NCBI GenBank assembly: GCA_050288105.1 | Contig: JBNKDE010000002.1 | Span: 248,001 to 312,000, forward strand | Direction: 5' to 3' | Origin: JACNJF01 sp050288105 | GTDB lineage: Bacteria; Pseudomonadota; Gammaproteobacteria; GCA-001735895 | Length of the DNA stretch: 64,000 nt | The notes under the pieces: generated by a model | The model's input: the letters and a program-made list of their open reading frames with translations, nothing else | Told to the model about the DNA's origin: nothing | Database searches by the model: none | Shown: positions 42,466 to 51,320 of the stretch, one piece after another | Layout of the letters: every line of letters begins with the position of its first letter | How positions within the stretch are numbered: position 1 is the stretch's first letter | Translations under genes and position numbers: made by a program

Positions 42466-43635
42466 ATGCTGGATGATGCACCCAACCAAAATGAACCAGA
42501 AGTCAAACCATTTGACGCAAGAGTAAAGCACCAGCGAAACATCGTGTTTTACCAGCACGCTACCGGCAACATGGGCAGTTACCTGGTTGGCGCAATGTTT
42601 CTAAGCATTGTATTACTGCAGTTCGGTGCTTCATCTAAAGCTATCGCATTGTGGATTACCCTGACCACTGTTGTTGTACTGATCACTATTTTTTTCGAGC
42701 GCAGCGTGCGCAAGAGTGATCTGGTGTCTGCAGCACCCAGCGAAAAATGGATACGCTACCGTCTGATTATTGGTGTTTTGAATGCCCTGATTTACGGCAT
42801 AACGCCGCTGTTACTACCCGAAAACGCCGATCATGCAGCGGTACTTTATCTGTTTGTCATTATTTCTACCCTGGTCACGGTCGCCAGCACGGCATATTCC
42901 ACCTTTCCGAAGTTTATTTACGTGCTCAGTTTTTTCTCCATGGGTCCACTGGCGTTGTATTTCTTCACTAAAGCAGATAAGTTCCATCTGATCATGGGCA
43001 TGACCACAGTGGTGTGGACTGCGATCGTACTGAAAAAAGCAGCCGATGTTTCACGCACAACAATCAAGCAAATTGTCGACAGTGAGAAACTACAGGATGA
43101 GATACACGAGCACCAGATCGTAAAAAAGCAGATCAGGGCGATGGCACACTATGACCTGCTAACCGGTATCGCCAATCGCCGTTTACTGGAAAGCATGATC
43201 AATCGATCCATCAACCGCGCCAAAAGGGAAAATGGCAAAGTCGGCTTTATTATTATCGACCTGGATAACTTTAAACCGATAAATGACCGCTTCGGACATC
43301 AGGCGGGGGATGCCATTCTTAAAAATGTCGCTACAAACCTGAGTGATACCATCAGGTCTTCTGATCTGGTTGCTCGCATCGGTGGCGATGAGTTCTGCAT
43401 CATTCTGGAGGACGCCATTGAGCCGAACCAGGTTCAGCCAATGCTGGAAAAACTGACCGCCATCATCAGGCAGCCGATCACCTACGCTGGTGAAGCGCTT
43501 TCAGTGGATGCCAGTCTTGGTTATTCTCAGCTCCCAGACGACGGCGACTGTATGGATAGTCTGATGCGTGCCGCCGATATGCGCATGTATGAAGCCAAGC
43601 GCGAAAGAAAACTCATCCCGGTAGAAGAGTTTTAA
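42466..43635 (+). CDS. Membrane-bound diguanylate cyclase
   Basis: 389 residues with about six membrane helices in the first 210, grouped in pairs (YLVGAMFLSIVLLQFG, IALWITLTTVVVLITIFF, AVLYLFVIISTLVTVAST). A short coiled-coil linker (KQIVDSEKLQDEIHEHQIV) leads into the GGDEF domain (about 230-389), with intact catalytic motif ARIGGDEFC and the inhibitory RSSD (RxxD) site just upstream. It should make c-di-GMP from GTP with product inhibition. The membrane part is a probable sensor of unknown ligand. AAAGGA sits before the start. Confidence 0.93.
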   Translation: MLDDAPNQNEPEVKPFDARVKHQRNIVFYQHATGNMGSYLVGAMFLSIVLLQFGASSKAIALWITLTTVVVLITIFFERSVRKSDLVSAAPSEKWIRYRLIIGVLNALIYGITPLLLPENADHAAVLYLFVIISTLVTVASTAYSTFPKFIYVLSFFSMGPLALYFFTKADKFHLIMGMTTVVWTAIVLKKAADVSRTTIKQIVDSEKLQDEIHEHQIVKKQIRAMAHYDLLTGIANRRLLESMINRSINRAKRENGKVGFIIIDLDNFKPINDRFGHQAGDAILKNVATNLSDTIRSSDLVARIGGDEFCIILEDAIEPNQVQPMLEKLTAIIRQPITYAGEALSVDASLGYSQLPDDGDCMDSLMRAADMRMYEAKRERKLIPVEEF

Positions 43636-43678
43636 CGCTAAAATACCCGTTTTAGCCAGACCCTGCGCGTTGTTTGTT

Positions 43679-44470
43679 ATGCTCACCGAATCCTATCTTG
43701 ATCGTTTCGCCGGTGTTGGCCGAATCTATGGCATGCTCGCTCTGCCGCATCTACAGCAGGCACACTTCTGTATTGTCGGGGTCGGGGGTGTAGGCTCCTG
43801 GTCAGCTGAAGCTGCTGCTCGCTCCGGTATCGGTCACATCACCCTTATCGACCACGATGATATCGAGGCCAGTAATACCAATCGCCAGATCCATACGCTG
43901 CAATCAACCCTGGGACAAAGCAAGGTTGAAGCGCTCGCCGAGCGTATTCGGCAGATTAACCCCGAGTGCGAATGCCATGCAATAGACGACCTGGTGACGC
44001 GAGGCAACCTGGAATCCTTTAATTTTAAACAATACGATTATGTAATTGATGCGATCGATCATGTCCAGTACAAGATGTCTTTGATCCATCATCTACGCAG
44101 AAATAAAATTCGCTTTGTATCAACCGGTGGTGCCGGGGGGCTTACCGATCCTACCTGTATCGAGGTTAATGATTTAACCCGCTCGTATAATGACCCCTTA
44201 CTGGCCAAGGTCCGATCAAATTTACGCTATCAGCTCGATTACAGCCGCAACCCCAAAAGACGATATGGCATCGACTGTGTTTTTTCGACTCAACAACCGC
44301 TATACCCCTCCGCCGACGGCAGTGTGAGCTATGCCAAACCCGGCTCCAGCAATCAGACCACGCTGGATTGTGCTACCGGGCTTGGCTCCTTCGTTGCGGT
44401 CACCGCCTGTTTTGGTATGACCGCTGTATCACATGCCATCAACAAGTTTTTGCGTAATAAATTAGTTTAG
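43679..44470 (+). CDS. tcdA: tRNA threonylcarbamoyladenosine dehydratase TcdA
   Basis: 263 residues, against 268 in E. coli. It has the E1-like fold: RFAGVGRIYGM, nucleotide-binding FCIVGVGGVGSWSAEAAARSGIG (about 29-51), IDHDDIEASNTNRQIHTL and DAIDHVQYKMSLI. TcdA cyclises t6A at position 37 of tRNAs. The ATG at 43679 fits the family start. Its stop overlaps the convergent DUF1127 gene by 4 bp. Confidence 0.94.
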   Translation: MLTESYLDRFAGVGRIYGMLALPHLQQAHFCIVGVGGVGSWSAEAAARSGIGHITLIDHDDIEASNTNRQIHTLQSTLGQSKVEALAERIRQINPECECHAIDDLVTRGNLESFNFKQYDYVIDAIDHVQYKMSLIHHLRRNKIRFVSTGGAGGLTDPTCIEVNDLTRSYNDPLLAKVRSNLRYQLDYSRNPKRRYGIDCVFSTQQPLYPSADGSVSYAKPGSSNQTTLDCATGLGSFVAVTACFGMTAVSHAINKFLRNKLV

Positions 44471-44691
44471 GCTTTCCAGAAAGGCTTGCGCGATTCCTGC
44501 AGGGCGTCTACTCGTGAGATACCGATATCTTTTAACAGGTAATCCTGCATATGGCTTAATGCCCTTCTCTGTCTCGATCGGTTGATCCACAACATTAAGA
44601 CGGCTGAGACCCTGGCCAGACCCCGGACCGATGCCTGACCGGAAGTCGCTGAAAATTGTTCTGCTTTATGTATTCTATCGACGGCTATCAT
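44467..44691 (-). CDS. DUF1127 protein
   Basis: 74 residues ending in the DUF1127 motif: RRALSHMQDYLLKDIGISRVDAL. The upstream part is helical with a weak amphipathic segment (RVSAVLMLWINRSRQ). Small DUF1127 proteins affect phosphate, carbon and RNA metabolism in alphaproteobacteria; here the role is unknown. ACAGGAGA sets the start at 44691. It is divergent from the LysR gene, which may regulate it, and converges on tcdA with overlapping stops. Confidence 0.85.
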   Translation of the reverse strand: MIAVDRIHKAEQFSATSGQASVRGLARVSAVLMLWINRSRQRRALSHMQDYLLKDIGISRVDALQESRKPFWKA

Positions 44692-44808
44692 AGTGTTCTC
44701 CTGTTGTTTGAGCACTATTAAATCGCTGCGCTGATTTTTGATCCAATTGTATTATCAGAACGCAATCATCAGGTTTTCTGATTGTCGGAATGGGGGATTA
44801 GTGGCACC

Positions 44809-45690
44809 ATGCAGCTCATGGAACTGTACCAATTACGCTCATTTGTGACGATTGCGCGCACCGGCAATCTCACCCAGGCAGCCGATCAGCTGTTTATCAG
44901 CCAACCCGCCTTAAGTGCCCATATCAAGGCGCTGGAGGAAGAGCTGGATATCAAGCTGTTCGCTCGCTCAGCGAAGGGTATGCAACTTACGGAAGATGGC
45001 TTGTTACTGAAACAAAAAGCCCAGCAGATCCTGGACCAGAGCCAGGACCTCAAGTTACAGGCACGCGCGTTGAAAGGCGATATCAGCGGCACCGTGACGA
45101 TAGGATTAAATTCGGACTCAGAATACCTGCGCCTGACTCACTGGCATAATGAGCTATTGAAAAGCTACCCCCGATTAAAGATCCAGCTGGTGCAAAACAC
45201 GTCAGTAAAGCTATTGCAGGAGGTTAGTGCAGGCACACTGGATGGTAGCTTCATCTCAGGTGATATTGCTCAAGCGGACTTGTTATATATCGACCTGATC
45301 GATTCTGAGGCCCTGATTGCCGCCGCGCCGTGCTGGTCAGATCAGATGAAAGGTGCCTCATTGGAACAACTGGCAAAACTACCCTGGATTCAGCCGGAAC
45401 CACAGTGCATTTACCACCACTTCATCAATGCTTTATTCGCTGATCGCCCCTATAAGCCAGCCAATGTCACTACCAGTTCATCGGAAGAAACCACGCTCAA
45501 GCTGCTGTTATCCGGTGTTGGGCTTTCCATCATCCGCGACGATGAGGCAGAAGCCTTGCTGGAAAATGGTGACCTGGTGGTGTGGCGTGAAAAAACCTTT
45601 TCTTTGCCCCTGCGTTTTGCGTACCAGCAAAAACGTAGCACTGACCCCATTATCAGGACAGTACTGAATACCATTCAGAAACATTTTTAA
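44809..45690 (+). CDS. LysR family transcriptional regulator
   Basis: 293 residues. The N-terminal winged helix is standard: LYQLRSFVTIARTGNLTQAADQLFISQPALSAHIKALEEELDIKLF. The effector domain follows (about 90-290; GTVTIGLNSDSEYLRL and FSLPLRFAYQQKR). The ligand is unknown. It is divergent from the DUF1127 gene with about 118 bp between starts, a typical LysR-target arrangement. Start chosen at the ATG at 44809; an ATG at 44818 is equally plausible. Confidence 0.9.
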   Translation: MQLMELYQLRSFVTIARTGNLTQAADQLFISQPALSAHIKALEEELDIKLFARSAKGMQLTEDGLLLKQKAQQILDQSQDLKLQARALKGDISGTVTIGLNSDSEYLRLTHWHNELLKSYPRLKIQLVQNTSVKLLQEVSAGTLDGSFISGDIAQADLLYIDLIDSEALIAAAPCWSDQMKGASLEQLAKLPWIQPEPQCIYHHFINALFADRPYKPANVTTSSSEETTLKLLLSGVGLSIIRDDEAEALLENGDLVVWREKTFSLPLRFAYQQKRSTDPIIRTVLNTIQKHF

Positions 45691-45717
45691 GCAACCTCTG
45701 ATAAATTCAGAGGTTGC
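45691..45717. terminator. Bidirectional hairpin between convergent genes
   Basis: GCAACCTCTGA / TCAGAGGTTGC, a perfect 11-bp stem with a 5-nt loop, starting at the base after the LysR stop codon and 14 bp from the convergent EEP gene end. No strong T-tract on either side, but the position suits a shared terminator. Confidence 0.6.
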
Positions 45718-45730
45718 CAAAACACCCTGA

Positions 45731-46534
45731 TCAATCTCGCGAGCGGTCTATCCTGAAGTTGGCCACAAAAGGCAGATGATCAGAAACAGTTTCGCGGAAG
45801 CGCTCGCGCCCCATATCCATTGCCCAGTGCATGGGGAAAAGCTTCAGGCTACCACGGATGTATTCCGTGCTGTATTTGCGACTGATGGCAAAGCCATCCA
45901 GCAGATTAGCTCGGCCGGCTTCCAGTATATGCGAATAACGCTCCTGTAAATCCCAGGACGACAGGAAATTCATCAGGTCGTCTCCACCCAGGTGATGAAA
46001 GTTACTGACGTCTTCCCCCGGAATCATATTAAAGTCACCAACCAGCAGAATATCTTCGCGACTTTGATTGCGTCTATCCGTGATAAACTGCCCGATTACC
46101 CTGGCCTGCTCATCACGTATTTTCTGATCGCTGGATCCCCGACCAGATTTCAAATGTACCACCATCAGCAGAAAGTCGAATTTCCCGACCTTCATATCGA
46201 CCAGCAAAGCCTTACGCCTCCTGGCATCATTCAGATCCGAACCCTCCAGTAAACGCGGATTTTCTGCCGTAATACCCTGCTTATACAATACGCCCAGGTT
46301 CAGATCACTTTGCTGTGGCAGTACGCAGCTTTCATACACAACGCCTTTTTCTGCCAGTCCCTGCTTCAGGGTCTCCACTGCTGAAAAAGGGCTGATCTCA
46401 ACCAGTGCGATAACCTCTGCATCCAGTAATGCCAGTCCTTCTACCTGTTTTAATAAACGCTCTTCGGGTATACCTCCATACCCGGCGAGATTCCAGGCCG
46501 CTATACTTGCTGTTGTATGCTTGAACTCACTCAT
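45731..46534 (-). CDS. Endonuclease/exonuclease/phosphatase family protein
   Basis: 267 residues with the EEP motifs in order: ASIAAWNLAGYGG (N-terminal Asn), VIALVEI (catalytic Glu), MVVHLKSG (His), EDILLVGDFNMIPGED (Asp and Asn), and ETVSDHLPFVANF (Asp-His pair at the C-terminus). No signal peptide. The family cleaves phosphodiester or phosphate bonds in DNA, lipids or nucleotides; the substrate is not evident. Confidence 0.88.
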   Translation of the reverse strand: MSEFKHTTASIAAWNLAGYGGIPEERLLKQVEGLALLDAEVIALVEISPFSAVETLKQGLAEKGVVYESCVLPQQSDLNLGVLYKQGITAENPRLLEGSDLNDARRRKALLVDMKVGKFDFLLMVVHLKSGRGSSDQKIRDEQARVIGQFITDRRNQSREDILLVGDFNMIPGEDVSNFHHLGGDDLMNFLSSWDLQERYSHILEAGRANLLDGFAISRKYSTEYIRGSLKLFPMHWAMDMGRERFRETVSDHLPFVANFRIDRSRD

Positions 46535-46580
46535 GTCTTCTCCCTTTACGGTTTAAGTTTAAGCCTCAACTAAATACTCG

Positions 46581-48587
46581 TTAACTTGAGGGATTATTGC
46601 TGTCTTCCAATGCTTCATCTCCCAGATCTAAATGTACTGCTCTGGTCTCTTTACGCTGCAAATACTGTTGTGCAAATTCCTCAGCGCTGACCGGTCGCGA
46701 GATAAAATAGCCCTGCGCCATATCACATTCAATCCTCTGAGCCAGTCTATAATGAGCGGCAGATTCCACGCCCTCTGCAATCACCTGCATGCCGAGACCA
46801 TGGCCTACCGATACAAACGCATTCATGATCGCCTGATCCTGCTCTTTTTTAGGTGCCTCTTTAACAAAAGTCTGATCAATCTTTAAGCAGGATACCGGAA
46901 ACTTTTTCAGATAATTTAGTGAAGAATAACCGGTTCCAAAATCATCTATAGAGATATGAATCTTTGAGCGATGCATCAACTTAAGCAAATCGAGAATTTC
47001 TTCACTCGATTTCAATAATACATTTTCGGTAATTTCTATACCTATTTTCTGTGCAAACTCTTCATCCAGATTATTCATCTGAATAATTTTATGAATCACA
47101 TCCTTTTGTGAAAAATCCTTTCCTGATAAATTAACATCGACTCTGGCTCTTTTATAACCCTGGCGTTCCCATTCCTGTTGACAGGCATAGGCCGTATCTA
47201 GCACCCAGCTACTGATATTATTGATCAGACCTGTTCTTTCGGCCACAGGAATAAATTCCAGCGGGCTGATCATAGTCCCATCGGGCTGCGGCCAGCGCAG
47301 TAGCGCCTCGCAGCTTTCTACCTGACCTGTAGCCAGGTTCAACTGTGGTTGAAAATGAAGCTCAAACCCACCTTCGGCAAGCACCCTCTTCAGATTTACT
47401 TCTATCCACTGTGAGCGCTCGAGATCCTGGTTCATCTGCGAGGTGAAAAAGTGATAACGGTTACGCCCATCCGTCTTTGCCCGATACATAGCGAGGTCAG
47501 CATTTTTCAGCAGCTTCGATGGGGTATCCCCATCTTCCGGATAGATGCTGATTCCGATACTGGTAGTAATCTGAACCTTTGCCTTACCCAGGTCATATTC
47601 GTGATCAAAACTGGCAATGATCTTTCGGATCACCGAATAAACCTCAGCCTGGTCTTCCATCAGTGGCATAATCATGACAAATTCATCACCACCGAAGCGC
47701 GATAGAAAATCATACTTACGAATGATGTTTGAGATGCGCCCAGTTACCTCTCTTAATAATATATCGCCAGTTTCATGACCATATACATCATTGATCATTT
47801 TAAAGTGGTCAAGGTCGATGAATAACACCGCCATTTTCTTGTTATACAACCTGGCTTCAGCAAGCTTCTGTTTAAATTCGGTATGTAACAGGTATCGGTT
47901 GGGCAGGCTGGTCAGCTGGTCATAGGTAGCGATCTGGTGCATCTTCTCTTCAGCCTGCTTACGTTCAGAGATTTCATAGATCAGTTTTGACTCGCGCTCC
48001 TTTAATTGCTTCAGCAGGCGAGCGGTCAGAAACCAGGCAAGGGCAATCACAACCAGCACCCCGACCAGAACCAGCATCAGGCGGACTTTAATATCTGAAA
48101 CCAGCCTCTGGTATAAAACCGGGTTGGCATAAATCTTGATAATCCCAATCAGCTCACCGGTCTTTTTTGAATATATCGGACTATCGGTCTGGATACATTG
48201 ATGACAGTTAGTTCGACCCGCCTGAATATTCCGAATACTGAAAGCAGCAGGAAAAGCATCAAAATCAAACTCTAATTCAATCCCTTCAAATATTTTTTCA
48301 CCGCTTAATGGATCATTGATCAATAGCATCTCGTTAAATGAATTATGTATTGATGACAGGTCACCCGATTTATCGACATTCTGTAACTGGGCCTCAATGG
48401 ATTTGGCGCGTGCATCGGCCAGTATCTGCAGGTTACTGATTGCTTCGTGCTCCAGCCTGGGTTTCAGTTCAAGCTGCCAGTTAACCAGGGCAAGCACTAA
48501 AATCAGCGCGCCGATAAAAATAAACAGCCAGGAAGACTCCTTCTCCAGTTTATTTCGTGTTAACTTTCGCTTAAATTCATCAATCAT
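46581..48587 (-). CDS. GGDEF-EAL protein with periplasmic sensor domain
   Basis: 668 residues. One membrane helix at about 18-36, a periplasmic domain (about 37-175) and a second helix (LMLVLVGVLVVIALAWFL) frame a sensor region with a notable TNCHQCIQTD motif near 131-140. A coiled coil leads to GGDEF (about 225-390; RFGGDEFVMI with the RKYD inhibitory site) and EAL (about 400-650; CEALLRW, EITENVLL, IDDFGTGYSSLNYL, AEGVES), both with intact catalytic residues, so it can make or break c-di-GMP. It is the last gene of the DUF4382-TonB-YfiR-like operon and overlaps the YfiR-like gene by 8 bp. Confidence 0.92.
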   Translation of the reverse strand: MIDEFKRKLTRNKLEKESSWLFIFIGALILVLALVNWQLELKPRLEHEAISNLQILADARAKSIEAQLQNVDKSGDLSSIHNSFNEMLLINDPLSGEKIFEGIELEFDFDAFPAAFSIRNIQAGRTNCHQCIQTDSPIYSKKTGELIGIIKIYANPVLYQRLVSDIKVRLMLVLVGVLVVIALAWFLTARLLKQLKERESKLIYEISERKQAEEKMHQIATYDQLTSLPNRYLLHTEFKQKLAEARLYNKKMAVLFIDLDHFKMINDVYGHETGDILLREVTGRISNIIRKYDFLSRFGGDEFVMIMPLMEDQAEVYSVIRKIIASFDHEYDLGKAKVQITTSIGISIYPEDGDTPSKLLKNADLAMYRAKTDGRNRYHFFTSQMNQDLERSQWIEVNLKRVLAEGGFELHFQPQLNLATGQVESCEALLRWPQPDGTMISPLEFIPVAERTGLINNISSWVLDTAYACQQEWERQGYKRARVDVNLSGKDFSQKDVIHKIIQMNNLDEEFAQKIGIEITENVLLKSSEEILDLLKLMHRSKIHISIDDFGTGYSSLNYLKKFPVSCLKIDQTFVKEAPKKEQDQAIMNAFVSVGHGLGMQVIAEGVESAAHYRLAQRIECDMAQGYFISRPVSAEEFAQQYLQRKETRAVHLDLGDEALEDSNNPSS

Positions 48588-49149
48588 GGCTTACTGCTAT
48601 CCTGAGGAAAAATGCCTTAAGGTGAATATTAGCTGCTTTAAGTGCGCTCAGGTTCACCGCTGGTAACACCTTGTTGGTAACCTCGTAACCTGCCATTACT
48701 CCCTTTTCTACATCACCTTTAAAAGGGGAGAAAAACAGCATCTGATTGCGCTGACAAAATTGAATAAGCTGTTCACGATTGTTAACCAGGGGTTCTATAT
48801 TGATTAGCGTTGAATAGCGGTCTGGTTCAGTATTTAACAACTGATCAATCGAAACAGCTTTTATATTTAATGGATAACCGCGAATATTATCCAGCTTAGT
48901 TAGCCGTTGCATGGATTGCTCAGCCAGCTTACGATTTTCAATATACATCACATATATCGTTAACGGCTCTTTTTCTTCATCTTCAGCTAAGCCTAGCCGG
49001 GTATTTGAAGCGATCACGCTGGGTAGCAGGTTCAACCCTATTTCAAGACGCGCAAGCTGAGAGGGTGAGGCATAAACCGTCACACAGAAAAACCATAATG
49101 AGCATATGAGAAATCCCTTCACGCGCCTGATTATTGATTCAATTTCCAT
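48580..49149 (-). CDS. YfiR-like periplasmic protein (DUF4154-like)
   Basis: 189 residues with a signal peptide (GFLICSLWFFCVTVYAS). The mature domain resembles YfiR: YVMYIENRKLAEQSMQRL, then an Ile/Val-rich middle, and the C-terminal GYEVTNKVLPAVNLSALKAA, NIHLKAFFLRIA, which fits the conserved family end (N.K..P.IN...L....I...). YfiR represses the diguanylate cyclase YfiN in the periplasm. Here the gene overlaps the GGDEF-EAL gene by 8 bp, suggesting the same partner logic. The match is by pattern, so the assignment is moderate. Confidence 0.65.
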   Translation of the reverse strand: MEIESIIRRVKGFLICSLWFFCVTVYASPSQLARLEIGLNLLPSVIASNTRLGLAEDEEKEPLTIYVMYIENRKLAEQSMQRLTKLDNIRGYPLNIKAVSIDQLLNTEPDRYSTLINIEPLVNNREQLIQFCQRNQMLFFSPFKGDVEKGVMAGYEVTNKVLPAVNLSALKAANIHLKAFFLRIAVSHD

Positions 49150-49165
49150 AATCGTGAGCGCTACA

Positions 49166-51295
49166 TCATCGCCAGTGGTAATTCATCTCTAGCCAGAAGA
49201 TTGCGTCTCCATTGACTATATAATCTTCGGCATAGGTATCCACAGGTGACAGGTATTTGATTTTCTCCTGAAAAATATTTCGAACACCTGTTCTCAGGTT
49301 TAAGCCCTCCCTGTTAAATAAATTATTTCGTGTCAGAGTGATATCAACCTGGTTCATTGCTTCCAGGTCGGGTCGGCTATCACCGCTTTCTCTAATGCGT
49401 TCTGACAAGCTTTTCAGCTGGATATTAATGCCCGTTTCAGGATTTATTTTAATATTACTGCTAAGGGTAAAAATGACTGGGGTCGAGCCATACAGTTCCT
49501 GTCCGCTTGTCCTGTCTTTTGTATGCTGTAGGGTCAGGTTGGCATTTAATTGTATATCTGCGGTCAGCTCATGAAGAACCTCAAACTCATAACCGCTTAA
49601 TTCAGCACCTGCAATATTGAGATAACCAAAAGGGGCCGTATCCCGGTAGCTGATATAGTCCTGGATCTCTGAATAGAAAAGCGTGTTTTTTACCACCGTA
49701 TCCGCCGAGTTGTAGATATACGACGCTTCAGTGGTCTCATTGGTCTCGGGAATTAACTCTGCCCCTGTGGTTCCGCCTAACTCCCGTAAGCTGGGAGGTC
49801 TAAAGGCTTCAGAGTATTGTAGTTTCAGGATATGCGTTGGAGAAAGAATCCACACCAGAGCCAGCCTGGGTGCGATATTGTTGTATTCATTATTCACATC
49901 ATCATAGCGTAAGCCGGCAGTCAACGTGGTCACATCGTTAATCGCGTATTCATCCTGCAACACCAGGCTTTTTATGTCTCGCCTGTCACCTTCGTGCACC
50001 GGAGAAGGAAAGGCATTCATCATGCTGTCAGGTAAATGTGTAATCGGGTTGAGGTTGATATATTGCGTCGCAGTGTCCACGGAAATCCTGGATGCGGATA
50101 TTTCTGAGAAAATGGTATGCGCGCCGAATTCATATTGCAGGTTCAATGCCAGGGTCGTGCGCTGCTCCTGCTGATCGACATCGGATACGATATCATCATC
50201 GCTGGATAAGCCACCATACAGCGGGGCCACACCGAGGAACAGGCTATTTTTTTCGGTTGAATTTACCAGTTGAGTCAGGCTTAGCTGTGCAGAAAGCTGG
50301 TCGCTGATTTGAAAATCCTTACCCAGTTGTAATGAATACACGGTATCTGATACCACCGTTTGTTTGATAGGTGCAGGCAGGTAATTTAATACGCCGTAAA
50401 AATCCCCACGATTGGACTGCTGATATTGCAGGTTAACATCGATACCCGCCACACTCAGGTCCAGAATTGCCGATACCGAGTCTGTTTTATTATTGATCGG
50501 GCCAGGGGCATAACCCTTAGCCGGCAAACTGGTTCTGTCATCACCAGTGAGAATTTCCTCACCATCTCTGTTCATTACAGCAATATTGAAACTACCTGAC
50601 AGCTTATCTGTCGTTTCTCCGAACTGATACAATGCACTTACTTGCGCGCTGTTGTTACTATCAACCCCCGCAGTTATCGATTTTCCCTGTTTCAGCGTGA
50701 TCACGTTTAATACCCCCATCAAAGCATATTCACCATGAATCGCGGAGCCCGGACCACGCACAAACTCTATTTTTTCTATCTGATTAACCGGGGTGTCAAA
50801 CAGGGTTGCCGAAGCTGCGCTGATCGACTGATTCAGCGATACACCATTCAGCTGAATTTTTATTTTCAGCGTTTCACTGGACTTACCGACACCGCGTACA
50901 ATCAGCTTGCGCTTTCCGCTAGCGTCCATATCAAGCTGCACTCCCGGTAAAAAGGCTAACGCATCCCACAGAGTTTCAAAACCGCGTTGACGCATTTCGT
51001 CACCACTTATAATACTGACCATACCGGGGACATAGTCCGAATTTAGCTGAGTTTGAGTTGCGATACTGGTTTGCTGCTGGAGTAATTCCAGTAATTGATT
51101 TAATTCATCCACTTCTATGCCAGACGCTGCCAGCACAGTTGAAGGGGTGAACAGGAGAGCGGATACCAGACAATATAATTTCAGGGAAGCCAATACGCCC
51201 CTGAAGTTTGTATCGTCCTTCTGGAGTTTTATTATTGAGTATCTGGAGGCTTGAGTCATTGGCTTCAACAAGTCATCATGTTGATGGGTTATCAC
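49166..51295 (-). CDS. TonB-dependent outer membrane receptor
   Basis: 709 residues. A signal peptide lies inside a long N-terminus (LYCLVSALLFTPSTVLAAS). The plug domain is clear: MVSIISGDEMRQRGFETLWD, LPGVQLDMDASGKRKLIVRG, IEKIEFVRGPGSAIHGEYAL (about 183-205). A 22-strand barrel with aromatic strand ends fills the rest (EAFRPPSLREL near 510 and FWLEMNYHWR at the C-terminus). No TonB box is evident. The substrate is unknown. The start is a GTG at 51295 with GAGG upstream; an ATG at 51259 is the alternative. It lies between the DUF4382 lipoprotein and the YfiR-like gene, implying that uptake and c-di-GMP signalling are linked. Confidence 0.93.
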   Translation of the reverse strand: MITHQHDDLLKPMTQASRYSIIKLQKDDTNFRGVLASLKLYCLVSALLFTPSTVLAASGIEVDELNQLLELLQQQTSIATQTQLNSDYVPGMVSIISGDEMRQRGFETLWDALAFLPGVQLDMDASGKRKLIVRGVGKSSETLKIKIQLNGVSLNQSISAASATLFDTPVNQIEKIEFVRGPGSAIHGEYALMGVLNVITLKQGKSITAGVDSNNSAQVSALYQFGETTDKLSGSFNIAVMNRDGEEILTGDDRTSLPAKGYAPGPINNKTDSVSAILDLSVAGIDVNLQYQQSNRGDFYGVLNYLPAPIKQTVVSDTVYSLQLGKDFQISDQLSAQLSLTQLVNSTEKNSLFLGVAPLYGGLSSDDDIVSDVDQQEQRTTLALNLQYEFGAHTIFSEISASRISVDTATQYINLNPITHLPDSMMNAFPSPVHEGDRRDIKSLVLQDEYAINDVTTLTAGLRYDDVNNEYNNIAPRLALVWILSPTHILKLQYSEAFRPPSLRELGGTTGAELIPETNETTEASYIYNSADTVVKNTLFYSEIQDYISYRDTAPFGYLNIAGAELSGYEFEVLHELTADIQLNANLTLQHTKDRTSGQELYGSTPVIFTLSSNIKINPETGINIQLKSLSERIRESGDSRPDLEAMNQVDITLTRNNLFNREGLNLRTGVRNIFQEKIKYLSPVDTYAEDYIVNGDAIFWLEMNYHWR

Positions 51296-51320
51296 TATAA
51301 CCTCAATAAAGCACCGCAGA

